A stretch of 64,000 bases of DNA. Origin: Thioclava marina (GTDB lineage Bacteria > Pseudomonadota > Alphaproteobacteria > Rhodobacterales > Rhodobacteraceae). Positions 56,097 through 64,000 of this stretch are shown here, in pieces. The notes beneath the pieces were generated by a model that saw only the letters and a list, made by a program, of their open reading frames with translations, was not told where the DNA came from and searched no databases. The stretch spans positions 310,001-374,000 of the forward strand of contig NZ_MPZS01000003.1 in the NCBI RefSeq assembly GCF_002020135.1, written 5' to 3'. How positions within the stretch are numbered: the stretch's first letter is position 1; each line of letters begins with the position of its first letter. The position numbers and the translations under genes were made by a program.

Positions 56097-57371
56097 TTAC
56101 TGGAAAACGGCGTTCGGATTGTCGAGGCTGTCCGAGCCTTCGAAGGCGATCTGGTCGAGCTCCAGCGTCCGGACGACCCGTTCGATCGAGCGGGTCTGGT
56201 CGATCAGCCCGTTCACGCCACCCATGATCAGCGCCTCGCCTTCGGCATTGCCCGCAGCGAGCATCATGTCATAGGCGAAACCATCTTCGGCCGCAGCCTT
56301 GATCGCGCCGAGCGCGTCCATCGTGGTGTCGAGCTTGCCGCGCATCTCGGCATCGAGCGCGGGGTCTTTCGCAGCCACCAGATCCGAGAGAGACGCACCC
56401 TCGATCACCGAGCCGTCGATCCGCTCGTAGCGGCCGAGATAGACGTTCCGGATGCCGAGCCCGTCATAGTAATGGCTGTTATGGGTGTTGTCGGAGAAGC
56501 AATCATGCTCTTCCTCGGGATCGTTCAGCATCAGCCCGAGACGCATCCGCTCGCCGGCCTGTTCGCCATAGGAAAGGCTACCCATGCCGGTCAGGATCGC
56601 GACAAGGCCCGCACCTTCATCGGCCGTGACCGACTGGCGTGCGTCGCCACCTTCGGCCCAGTTCGCGGCCATTTCTTCGAGATCGGCCACCAGCAGGTCG
56701 GTCGCCGCTTTCAGATAGGCCGAGCGGCGGTCGCAGTTGCCACCCGTACATCCCTCGCCGGTGACATAATCGGTATAGGGGCGCGCGCCGGCGCCGGGGC
56801 CGGTGCCATTGAGATCCTGCCCCCAGAGGAGGAATTCGATCGCGTGATAGCCGCGCGCGACATTGGTTTCGATCCCGTCGGCCTCGTTGAGGGTCTCACC
56901 GATCAACTCGGGCGTGATCTCGGTCGCGTCGACCTGCTGGCCCGCAATGGTGATCTGCGGATTGGCGATCACATTCAGTGCGGCCAGTTCATTCGCATCG
57001 CTCGGTCCACCATAGGATGCATCGACATAGTCGATCAGCCCTTCGTCGAGGGGCCAGGCATTCACCTTGCCCTCCCAGTCATCGACGATGGCATTGCCGA
57101 ACCGGTAAACTTCGGTCTGCTGATAGGGCACACGGGCGGCAAGCCACGCGGTTTTCGCCGCTTCCAGCGTTTCGGGCGAGGGGCTGGCGATCAGCGCATC
57201 GACCGCCGCTTGCAGCGCGCGGGCAGTGGCGAGGCTGTCGGCGTATTTCGCCTCCGCGATATCGGCATAGGTGTCGAGCACCGCAGCCGGGCTTGCCGCG
57301 GCCTCGGCCTGTGCCAGAGAGGGGGAGAGGCAAAGGGCAAGGTAGGTCGTTGCCATCAAGGATTTCATCAT
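56097..57371 (-). CDS. Imelysin-family (IrpA-type) periplasmic protein
   Basis: A 424-residue exported protein (signal peptide about 1-22, ending LAQAEA) of the imelysin family, related to iron-regulated protein A. The metal motif GYHAIE (G174, H176, E179) in GYHAIEFLLWGQDLNGTGPG is intact. First gene of the imelysin, di-heme, imelysin, DUF1513 operon. The first of two adjacent ATGs is taken, nine bases after AAAGGA. Presumed role is periplasmic iron binding or uptake; the family is iron-regulated elsewhere. Confidence 0.9.
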   Translation of the reverse strand: MMKSLMATTYLALCLSPSLAQAEAAASPAAVLDTYADIAEAKYADSLATARALQAAVDALIASPSPETLEAAKTAWLAARVPYQQTEVYRFGNAIVDDWEGKVNAWPLDEGLIDYVDASYGGPSDANELAALNVIANPQITIAGQQVDATEITPELIGETLNEADGIETNVARGYHAIEFLLWGQDLNGTGPGAGARPYTDYVTGEGCTGGNCDRRSAYLKAATDLLVADLEEMAANWAEGGDARQSVTADEGAGLVAILTGMGSLSYGEQAGERMRLGLMLNDPEEEHDCFSDNTHNSHYYDGLGIRNVYLGRYERIDGSVIEGASLSDLVAAKDPALDAEMRGKLDTTMDALGAIKAAAEDGFAYDMMLAAGNAEGEALIMGGVNGLIDQTRSIERVVRTLELDQIAFEGSDSLDNPNAVFQ

Positions 57372-57513
57372 GTGTCGCTGTCCTTTCGCGCGTCTGTTGC
57401 GGCCGACAGGTTTGGATGCCCGGACAGGGCATCGAACCGCTCTGGCCGATGTCCGTGTCTCTGGGCTTCCCGAGGTGCAAAATTCGGGTGGCTAAGAGGA
57501 TGCGGCAATACCT

Positions 57514-57539
57514 GATTGAATTGCTCGGATATGTCAATC
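57514..57539. promoter_or_regulatory. Inverted repeat upstream of the iron-type operon
   Basis: GATTGA (57514) and TCAATC (57534) form a 6-bp dyad with 14 bases between, extended by two more pairs beyond one mismatch. It is about 150 bases before the imelysin start. It could be an operator for an iron regulator, but I cannot match it to a known box. Confidence 0.35.
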
Positions 57540-57602
57540 GGGGTTTTGGAATGCTGTGGTTTTTCTTCCCGGCAGGGCGTCAAAAAGCGGGAGAGAGGTG
57601 CT

Positions 57603-57615
57603 TTTCGTCGTGAAA
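57603..57615. promoter_or_regulatory. Candidate GlpR/DeoR operator
   Basis: TTTCGTCGTGAAA is a TTTC-n5-GAAA dyad between the imelysin operon and glpR. TTTC/GAAA half-sites are typical for DeoR-family regulators. The position, 114 bases before the GlpR start, fits autoregulation. Confidence 0.35.
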
Positions 57616-57728
57616 CGATCAAAATCGCGCCCTATCACGCAGCGAAAGAGCCGCTTGGGCAGCTTGACGAAACTGTCGGATGACAAGAACGCGAAGCTGT
57701 GGCAGCAAGGGCAAAGACGGGGGGGGCG

Positions 57729-58493
57729 ATGGCACTGAATTTTCGACAAAGCGAGATTCTCGAGATCGCGCGCAACGAGGGGCGCGTGGGTGTCGAGGCA
57801 CTGGCCGAACGCTTCAACGTCTCGTTGCAGACGATCCGGCGCGACCTCACCGATCTGGCCGATGCGGGCCATCTGGAGCGGGTGCATGGCGGCGCGGTGA
57901 TCCGCACCGGCGTGGTGAATTTCGCCTATGAGGAGCGCCGTCGGATGAACGAGGCGGCGAAGGCCGCGATCGGGCGGGCCTGCGCGCAGGCGATCCCCGA
58001 CAACAGCTCGATCATCCTCAATCTGGGCACCACCACCGAAGCCGTGGCGCGCGAATTGCTCGGCCATCGCAACATCACCGTGGTGACCAACAATATCAAC
58101 GTCGCCAATATCCTGCTGGCCAATGAGAGTTGCGAGATCCTCGTGGCGGGCGGGAACCTGCGGCGCTCGGATGGCGGGTTGGTGGGCGATCTGACGGCGG
58201 ATTTCATTCGCGAGTTCAAGGTCGATTTCGCGGTGATCGGGGCCTCGGGGCTCGACGCGGACGGCGATCTTCTCGATTACGATCTGGCCGAGGTTCGGGT
58301 AAGCCGCACGATCCTGCGTCAGGCGCGCACGAAATTCCTCGTGACCGATGCCTCCAAGCTCGCGCGCTCGGCCCCGGTGCGGCTGGCGTCGCTGAGCGAA
58401 CTCGACCGGGTCTTCATCGATGCGCCTTTGCCCGGGGATCTCGCGCAGCTTTGCGCTGAGGCCGAGACCGAGGTCACCGTCGTCGGGTCGTAA
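57729..58493 (+). CDS. glpR: Glycerol-3-phosphate regulon repressor (DeoR family)
   Basis: A 254-residue DeoR-family regulator closely resembling GlpR. The HTH (about 5-60; ALAERFNVSLQTIRRDLTDL) is followed by the DeoR sensor domain (about 75-235; LNLGTTTEAVARELL, VTNNINVANILLANE, GGNLRRSDGGLVG). Start at MALNFRQ (57729). Its stop is three bases from a convergent gene. No glycerol kinase or GlpD gene lies in the window, although glpR usually sits beside them. Confidence 0.9.
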   Translation: MALNFRQSEILEIARNEGRVGVEALAERFNVSLQTIRRDLTDLADAGHLERVHGGAVIRTGVVNFAYEERRRMNEAAKAAIGRACAQAIPDNSSIILNLGTTTEAVARELLGHRNITVVTNNINVANILLANESCEILVAGGNLRRSDGGLVGDLTADFIREFKVDFAVIGASGLDADGDLLDYDLAEVRVSRTILRQARTKFLVTDASKLARSAPVRLASLSELDRVFIDAPLPGDLAQLCAEAETEVTVVGS

Positions 58494-58496
58494 TCT

Positions 58497-59972
58497 TCAC
58501 CCGCGCCGGAGCGTCTTGCGGTAGGCCTTGCGCAGGGGCTGGCCAAGCCCGGTCCCCATGAGGGCGCGGATCAGGCTGCGCCGCAACCTCAGCATGGCAA
58601 ATCGGGCACGCAGAGACAGAGGGCGGCGCGCGGGGCGCTTGTCCTGCGCCACGAGCAACGGCTCGATCCGCAACAGATCCTCGCGATCCTGTCCGGCAAG
58701 GCGGCGTGCCTTGAGAGCCGCGACCTCCGGAAGGCTCACGTAGCTCAGCCCCGCATAGCGAAAATGGAGCGCCGGATTGCGCGGGATCTCGGCGGGCGGG
58801 GCACTGTGATAGCCGCCTTCATGCTGCTCGATCGTGGTGCCGGGCGCCCCTTCAGGCAATGGTGCGGGCGCGATCACGTCAATATCAGTGGGTGGGCGCA
58901 CCCCGTAGAGCCCCATCACCATCCCGGTGTCCACCGCAAACGCATCCGCTGTCAGCCCCCGCGCATCGCGCCAGGTCGCAAGCGTCTCGAGATGGGCGCG
59001 GGTCTCGGCGAAAGCCATCGGATGGCCATGTTCGAGGAAATGCCGCGCATTGGGGTTCAAGAGCAGATGCGCCAGCTCCACCGCCTCGCGATGGGTATCG
59101 GTGATATGAACCGAGCTTTTCGCGATCCTGTAGAGCGCGCGGATCTCGTCTTTCAGCGCGACCCGGTCGAGGTCGGGCGGGGCATCGAAGACAAGAACCC
59201 GTAGCGGGCCGGGACCGGAGAAACACTCCAACAACTTGCGCCGGATGCCGGGGAAGTTCTCCTCGGACGGGCCGATCCAGGGCTCGTTCGGATAGACGCG
59301 GGTGAGCAGCGTATGGCCCGCGTGAAGCGACAGCTGCAAGGCGCGACGATAGGTGAGTGGGCCGATCAGCTGCTCGACCTCGCGTTCGCGCCCCTTGGCT
59401 GCGGGCCACAGGAGCGCGACGGCGGCATGGGGCATCGCCTCGACCAAGCGGATTGCGGATGCGTCGAGATCGGCCTCGGCCATGCCGCGTCCGGCAAAGA
59501 AGCGGTAATCGAAAACTTTCGGCTCCAACCCCGTCTCGACCGCCGTCACCGTCGTTCCAAGCGCGATGGCGCAGGCCGCGCGGTGACCTGCGTTGAGCAG
59601 GCTGCCGTCCGAGGCGAGCGGGACGAGGCTGCGCATAGGATCGAAGCCGCTGGTTTCCATGCTTTCCATCAATGCGTCGAAATCATCGCGATAGCGCGCG
59701 ATCCCCGTCTTGCCATCGCTGCCCGGCTCGATCATGTCGCCCAGCGAGAAGGCCGCGATATGCTCTTCATAGAGCCGATCGGCGAAAGGCGAGCCACCCG
59801 CGCGCCGTCCATCGAGCCACAAGAGCTTGAAGCCAAGATCGAAGCGGTTCCAGCTCGGGGTCGGGACGTAGGTTTTCAGCGGCAGCTCGGTCCGTACGGG
59901 GTCAATCTGTTGCGCGAGAAAGGCGTCGATCCGGGTCTCGAGCGCGGCACGGGGCAGGGTGGTTTTCGTCAT
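58497..59972 (-). CDS. Two-domain protein: ParB-like segment plus nucleotidyltransferase-like segment
   Basis: A 491-residue protein with no signal peptide. Residues about 90-145 hold SDGSLLNAGHRAACAIALG, resembling the ParB/sulfiredoxin-type DG-x-HR-xAA-ALG motif. Residues about 345-425 hold VMGLYGVRPPTDIDVI and VSLPEVAALKARR, resembling a minimal nucleotidyltransferase (G-x-R then DxD). The middle (150-340) is unlike anything I know. The C-terminus is very basic. Its start overlaps the glycosyltransferase stop by four bases, so it belongs to the surface-glycan operon. The reaction is not known. Confidence 0.65.
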   Translation of the reverse strand: MTKTTLPRAALETRIDAFLAQQIDPVRTELPLKTYVPTPSWNRFDLGFKLLWLDGRRAGGSPFADRLYEEHIAAFSLGDMIEPGSDGKTGIARYRDDFDALMESMETSGFDPMRSLVPLASDGSLLNAGHRAACAIALGTTVTAVETGLEPKVFDYRFFAGRGMAEADLDASAIRLVEAMPHAAVALLWPAAKGREREVEQLIGPLTYRRALQLSLHAGHTLLTRVYPNEPWIGPSEENFPGIRRKLLECFSGPGPLRVLVFDAPPDLDRVALKDEIRALYRIAKSSVHITDTHREAVELAHLLLNPNARHFLEHGHPMAFAETRAHLETLATWRDARGLTADAFAVDTGMVMGLYGVRPPTDIDVIAPAPLPEGAPGTTIEQHEGGYHSAPPAEIPRNPALHFRYAGLSYVSLPEVAALKARRLAGQDREDLLRIEPLLVAQDKRPARRPLSLRARFAMLRLRRSLIRALMGTGLGQPLRKAYRKTLRRG

Positions 59973-61072
59973 GCCGCGACCTTCCCCGGTTGCCCGAGCG
60001 CGATCAGCCGGTCGATCAGAGCATCGAAATTACGTCTGCCGTCGAAGCGCTGCGCGGCACGGGCGCGGGCCGTTTCGCCCATTCTCGCACGCAGGGCAGG
60101 ATCCTCGAGCAGCGCCGAAAGGGCGGCGACAAAGCCCGCATCGTCCTCGGGGGCGACAAGTCGCCCGGTCACGCCGTCCTCGACCAGATCAGGGATGCCG
60201 CCAAGCGCGCTGGAGACGACCGGAAGACCCGCCGCCGCCGCCTCGACGAGAACGAAGGGCGACATGTCAAGCCGGGTGGGCAGGCAGAAGAGATCCATCC
60301 GTGGCAACAGTTCCTGCATCAGCTGCGCATGTGACAGAGGTCCATGACAGGTGACGTGCGGGCCTTTCGGTGGTGGCGCGCTGTCGCCCGAGACGATATG
60401 CAGATGGCACCGCCCGGACAGGGGCCCGCCGACCCAGTCGGCCAGACGATACGCCCCTTTGCGCAGCAGGTTGTTGCCCACGAAAAGGATTTGCGGCACC
60501 GCGTTCACCGCCCCGCCCGCAGGTGGTGGCCATTGAGCGGGATCGAGCGAGGGCGGCTGGATCGTGATCCTGTCCATCCCGATCCCGAAATCCTCGCGGA
60601 GCGAATCCGCGGCCCAATGGCTCATCGGGAAGAGATGCGCGGCCTTGCGGCACAGCGTCGCTTCGGTTTCGATCTCGGCCGCGCTCCATCCCGGCAAGGG
60701 CAGGTCGCGCGTCAGCGCGGGGCGCGTCGTGTCGAGGGCGAGTGTCACCGGGATGTCGCCCCCGGTGACCGCGCCGGCGGGCCAATGAGCGGCGACGTGG
60801 ATGATATCGGGGCGATGGCGCGCGATGGCGGCCCGGATATCGCGCCCGAGCATCCCCTCATGCATCGCGATCGGATCAAAGGGCCGCAAGGCGCGGCCGA
60901 GAGCCCCGTCGGCATGGCGGCGCGCAAGCTGCATGGCAATCCGGGGCGGCGCGCGGTGCAGCACGGTTGCGCGCAGGTCGTCGCGCATGCGCAGCGCGGC
61001 CTCGAGCTGGCGCGCATAGGTCGCCCAGCCCAGCACGTCATTGGCCACGAAGAGAATATGCGTCTTCGCCAT
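59969..61072 (-). CDS. GT4-family glycosyltransferase
   Basis: A 367-residue GT-B-fold retaining glycosyltransferase. Donor-binding C-terminal half with LFVGNNLLRKGAYRL (about 195), DLFCLPTRLDMSPFVLVEA (EX7E-like, about 275) and GIPDLVEDGVTGRLV. It acts in the cytosol on a lipid- or sugar-linked acceptor. Coupled to the two-domain gene by a four-base overlap and divergent from another GT4 gene 150 bp away. Confidence 0.88.
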   Translation of the reverse strand: MAKTHILFVANDVLGWATYARQLEAALRMRDDLRATVLHRAPPRIAMQLARRHADGALGRALRPFDPIAMHEGMLGRDIRAAIARHRPDIIHVAAHWPAGAVTGGDIPVTLALDTTRPALTRDLPLPGWSAAEIETEATLCRKAAHLFPMSHWAADSLREDFGIGMDRITIQPPSLDPAQWPPPAGGAVNAVPQILFVGNNLLRKGAYRLADWVGGPLSGRCHLHIVSGDSAPPPKGPHVTCHGPLSHAQLMQELLPRMDLFCLPTRLDMSPFVLVEAAAAGLPVVSSALGGIPDLVEDGVTGRLVAPEDDAGFVAALSALLEDPALRARMGETARARAAQRFDGRRNFDALIDRLIALGQPGKVAA

Positions 61073-61223
61073 CAGATCCCTTGCCCCACCAAGGCGTGGC
61101 GTCCGTCCCCATCGAACGCCTGTGGCTCCCAGCCTGCGCCGCCCTCGCGCGATCCGTCAAGTTGGCGTATGAGAGAGGGGTGGCAATCACACCGAATGGC
61201 GATCCGGAGGCGAAGGAGCGGGC

Positions 61224-62453
61224 GTGCAAACTGCGGAGCGAAGCGATCCTCGGCTGACGCATGTCCTGATCGTGAGCGATTTCGCCGATGTGACCGGGGG
61301 TCAGGCGAAGGTCGCGATCGACACGGCGCGGCTTCTGGCGGGGGCCGGGCTTGAGGTGTCGTTCTTCGCAGCGACCGGGCCGGTGAGCCCGCTGCTCAGC
61401 CATCCGAAGATCCGCGTGGCTTGTCTTGGCCAGCATACGCTGCTCGACAATCCGAGCCGGATGCGCGCGATGCTCTCCGGGCTGTGGAACCGTGCCGCCG
61501 CGCAGGCCTTGCGCGCCGAGATCGCGCGCCATGACCCGGCGCACACGGTGATCTTGTGCCACGGCTGGGCCAAGGCGCTCTCACCGGCGATCGGGCCGGT
61601 GCTGACCGGGGGCGGGCTCCGCTGCCTCTATACGATGCACGAATATTTTCTCGCCTGTCCCAACGGCGGATTCTACGACTACCGCGCGGGCGAGATCTGC
61701 ACGCGCAAACCTCTGGGCGCGGCGTGCCTGACCCGCAATTGCGATGCGCGCCACGCGGTTCACAAAGGCTGGCGCGTCGCGCGGCAGGCTTTGGCGCGCG
61801 GCCCGGGACGGCTGCCAGGCGGCTTGAGCGACATTGCCTATATCTCACGGACGCAGTGCGCCGCGATGGCGCCTTACCTACCACGAGACGCGCGGCTCCA
61901 TCATCTGGCCAACCCGGTTGCGAGCGATGCCCCCCCGGTGGACGCAACCGCCAATGACGCCTTCGTCTTCGTCGGACGGCTCTCTCCAGAAAAAGGCGGT
62001 GCGATCTTCGCCGAGGCCGCAAGGCGCGCTGGGCTGCGCGCGGTTTTCGTGGGCGATGGGCCCGAGGCGGCCCACATCCGCGCGATCAACCCGCAGGCCG
62101 AGATCACCGGCTGGGTCACGCCAGACGAGGTCCAACAACATCTTGCGCGCGCCCGCGCGGTCGTCTTCCCGAGCCTCTGGTATGAATGCCAGCCCCTCGT
62201 GCCGATCGAGGCGCTGTTGCGAGGGGTGCCGGTGGTGACGGGGCGCTGGAGTGCGGCCCATGAGGTCGTCGAGGACGGGGTGAACGGGGTGATCTATGAC
62301 CGCCCCGATGCGCAGACGCTGGCCGAGGCGCTGGGCCGGGTGGAGCGGATCGGTCCATTCGAGAGCGCGGGCCTCGCCGAAGCGGTCTCGCCCGCGCGAC
62401 ATGTCGAAAGCCTCATCGCGATCTGCGAGGAGATGCTAGGGCGCCCAGCCTGA
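61224..62453 (+). CDS. GT4-family glycosyltransferase with Cys-rich insert
   Basis: A 409-residue glycosyltransferase. N-terminal VSDFADVTGGQAKVAIDTA is typical GT4, and the donor side carries FVGRLSPEKGGAIFAEAARR (about 248) and VFPSLWYECQPLVPIEAL (EX7E, about 320). Residues about 148-180 form a Cys-rich insert (CPNGGFYDYRAGEICTRK, then CLTRNC), known in several wall and LPS transferases. GTG start at 61224 with AAGGAG upstream. The 3' end overlaps the convergent sulfotransferase gene by 18 bases. Confidence 0.88.
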   Translation: MQTAERSDPRLTHVLIVSDFADVTGGQAKVAIDTARLLAGAGLEVSFFAATGPVSPLLSHPKIRVACLGQHTLLDNPSRMRAMLSGLWNRAAAQALRAEIARHDPAHTVILCHGWAKALSPAIGPVLTGGGLRCLYTMHEYFLACPNGGFYDYRAGEICTRKPLGAACLTRNCDARHAVHKGWRVARQALARGPGRLPGGLSDIAYISRTQCAAMAPYLPRDARLHHLANPVASDAPPVDATANDAFVFVGRLSPEKGGAIFAEAARRAGLRAVFVGDGPEAAHIRAINPQAEITGWVTPDEVQQHLARARAVVFPSLWYECQPLVPIEALLRGVPVVTGRWSAAHEVVEDGVNGVIYDRPDAQTLAEALGRVERIGPFESAGLAEAVSPARHVESLIAICEEMLGRPA

Positions 62454-63317
62454 GAGATCGAGGTCGAAGGCCTCGGCCAGCCGCGCATTCTTTTCCGCGA
62501 AACCCCGGCGCAGATCCACCATAAACGCCGCATCGCCGTCGCGCTCGGGCGGGCGGGTATTGAGTGTGCGATAGAGCGCGCGCGCGGCCGAATAGACCCG
62601 CCCCTTCGGCAATGCGCCCCGCACCGCGATATTGAGCCGTTGCAGGGCGCGGTTGCGCGGCGTGTAGCTCTCGTTCTCGACCGGGAAGGCATAAGCGGCG
62701 TAGAAAGCCGGGTCGATTCCGCACCAATCCGCAATCTCCGTCACAAGCCCGGTGGGATCGGTGCGCAGCCGGTCGAAGGTCACCACCTTCATCCGTGCGG
62801 GGTCCAGCCGGTCGCGCCAGCGCTCCAGCCAGGGCAGGTAATCGGCGCAGGCCAGCGCGTTCGCCGCCAGCTCGTTGCCACCGAAGACCTGCGTGCCCGC
62901 GCGAACCGCCGCGAGATAGTCGGGAAAACTCATTCCGGCGGGGATGTAATCCCAGTTGTCGCGGAAGTAATCATACCCGGAGCGGATCTGGCTTGCCGGT
63001 TCGCGCAGCACGAAGAGCGCGCGCGCCTTGGGCAGTTCGGGGATCAGGGCGAGCGCTGTGCGGGAATAGATCGTGCTGGGCGTACCCTCGACGCGCAGGC
63101 GGGTCGCTGCATCTAGGGGTGGGAAGGCGTCGGCCAACCTCTCGATCCCCTGACCGGCGTTGAACGTCGGGCGGAAGACATGGCTGCCGGGATCGGCGAA
63201 GAAACAGCTCTCCTTTTCGTGCGAGCCCTGCACCTGCGGATGATCTGCAAGCCAACCGAAAAGCGACGAGGTGCCCGCCTTCGGCACGCCGGCGAGAAAG
63301 AGGATCGGTGCGCTCAT
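62436..63317 (-). CDS. PAPS-dependent sulfotransferase
   Basis: A 293-residue sulfotransferase. The 5'-phosphosulfate loop PKAGTSS (residues 12-18) and the 3'-phosphate site (LREPASQIRSGYDY, about 105-118) are both visible. It should transfer sulfate from PAPS to a carbohydrate hydroxyl. It is flanked by glycosyltransferases and overlaps the next glycosyltransferase stop by four bases, so it probably sulfates a surface polysaccharide. Confidence 0.87.
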   Translation of the reverse strand: MSAPILFLAGVPKAGTSSLFGWLADHPQVQGSHEKESCFFADPGSHVFRPTFNAGQGIERLADAFPPLDAATRLRVEGTPSTIYSRTALALIPELPKARALFVLREPASQIRSGYDYFRDNWDYIPAGMSFPDYLAAVRAGTQVFGGNELAANALACADYLPWLERWRDRLDPARMKVVTFDRLRTDPTGLVTEIADWCGIDPAFYAAYAFPVENESYTPRNRALQRLNIAVRGALPKGRVYSAARALYRTLNTRPPERDGDAAFMVDLRRGFAEKNARLAEAFDLDLSGWAP

Positions 63318-64000
63318 CGCCGCGCCTCCAACTCTGCCAGATGAACTGCCATCTCGCGGGCAAAGCGCTCCAGCGTGAATCGGTTTTCGTAGCTTTGGCG
63401 CGCTGGACCGCGCATCGCCTGCAGGGCGTGACGGTCGAGCGAGGCAAGCATCCCGACCAGGGCGTCCGGTTCGAGTGCGAAGACGAACCCGGTCCTGCCG
63501 GAAGCCACCAGCGCGCCCATATCGCTGCGATCGGAGACAAGGACCGGCGTCCCATTGCGCAACGCCTCCGGCACGATCAGCGGCAGGCCTTCCCAGCGCG
63601 AGGGTACGATCAGCGCATCGGCCGCCGCGTAATATCCATTAAGCGCCTCGGGTGGCTGCCAGCCATGCATCGTGACGCCCTCGGGCAAATCCGGCGTCAC
63701 TCCTCCGCGCACCGGCCCGCCCACGAGGTGCAGATGCAAATGCGGCCCTGCGCGACGGGCGCTTGCGAAGGCGGGCAGGAGGATATCGAGCCCCTTCTGA
63801 TGGTCGAAGCGGCCGACGAACAGCAGATGGATCTCGTCCTCGGATCCACGGGCGAAAGGGGCAGGGGCCGTGTCCGGCGCGCGATCGGTCACGGCGTTTT
63901 CCACCACGACGTGCCGCCCGCGATAGCCATGGCGCCGCGCGAGCGCGAGATCGCCCTGCGAGACATTGACCACGAGATCGGCAAGCCCGCTCAGCCGCCC
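63314..64000 (-). CDS. GT4-family glycosyltransferase, 5' end beyond the window
   Basis: The C-terminal 228 residues of a GT-B glycosyltransferase. The frame stays open to the window edge (RLSGLADLVVNVSQ), so the N-terminal domain lies outside. Donor-binding motifs are complete: LLFVGRFDHQKGLDILL, DALIVPSRWEGLPLIVPEAL and GRTGFVF. Coupled to the sulfotransferase gene by a four-base overlap. Confidence 0.88.
   Translation of the reverse strand, partial: GRLSGLADLVVNVSQGDLALARRHGYRGRHVVVENAVTDRAPDTAPAPFARGSEDEIHLLFVGRFDHQKGLDILLPAFASARRAGPHLHLHLVGGPVRGGVTPDLPEGVTMHGWQPPEALNGYYAAADALIVPSRWEGLPLIVPEALRNGTPVLVSDRSDMGALVASGRTGFVFALEPDALVGMLASLDRHALQAMRGPARQSYENRFTLERFAREMAVHLAELEARR

Noticed and set aside
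57514-57539. A Fur, Irr or RirA iron box before the imelysin operon
   Set aside because: The dyad does not match any consensus that I can recall with certainty, so only an unassigned inverted repeat is reported.

Overview
The window is a 64 kb piece of a high-GC chromosome from an alphaproteobacterium, most likely a member of the Rhodobacteraceae (a Rhodobacter/Paracoccus/Thioclava-type relative). The family-level call rests on gene content: an HflK-HflC-DUF2065-Do protease block, a DUF2842 gene behind purA, secG next to pyrG, an NDUFS4-like complex I accessory subunit, a Hint-domain protein, a TRAP transporter operon and a DUF1513/imelysin/di-heme iron-type cluster. No prophage, intact insertion sequence, rRNA operon or CRISPR array is visible. 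One tRNA gene (Gln, anticodon TTG) is present.

1-9.8 kb is housekeeping and envelope quality control: purU, a small C4 zinc-finger protein, a coupled ferredoxin/FG-GAP pair, a peptidoglycan-binding lipoprotein, an MFS carrier, the periplasmic Do protease with hflK-hflC, and glutathione reductase. 9.8-19.6 kb holds rpiA, a Hint-domain protein, serine deaminase, a DEAD-box RNA helicase, an AT-richer HNH nuclease gene, a class III aminotransferase with a divergent LysR regulator, and thiamine pyrophosphokinase. 19.7-31 kb holds a giant acidic low-complexity protein, purA, secG, pyrG with a structured leader, a broken outer-membrane protein gene, tRNA-Gln, a BaiN-type flavoprotein and ugd.

31-34 kb carries a small secreted or membrane protein and a yjbH-yjbF exopolysaccharide-export pair. 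Next is a His-rich, internally duplicated protein behind a perfect 19-bp palindrome that resembles a Zur (zinc) box. 35-43.7 kb is one long minus-strand operon: amidohydrolase, TRAP Q-M-P, glutamine-synthetase-like ligase, aldehyde dehydrogenase and iron alcohol dehydrogenase, with a divergent RpiR regulator. I read it as a candidate gamma-glutamylation pathway for an amino alcohol or amine; this is the strongest candidate for an undescribed system here.

44-51 kb is mixed: ABM monooxygenase, small membrane protein, DUF218, rhodanese, a foreign-looking P-loop gene next to uvrB, the complex I subunit and an SLC13 carrier. 52-57.4 kb is an iron-type periplasmic cluster (imelysin, di-heme cytochrome, second imelysin, DUF1513), followed by glpR. 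58.5-64 kb is a surface-glycan locus with three glycosyltransferases, a sulfotransferase and a two-domain protein that looks like a ParB-like segment joined to a nucleotidyltransferase; it runs off the right edge.

A dispersed palindromic intergenic element occurs three times (24.5, 29.2 and 43.7 kb); the last copy is a near-perfect 137-nt double hairpin.
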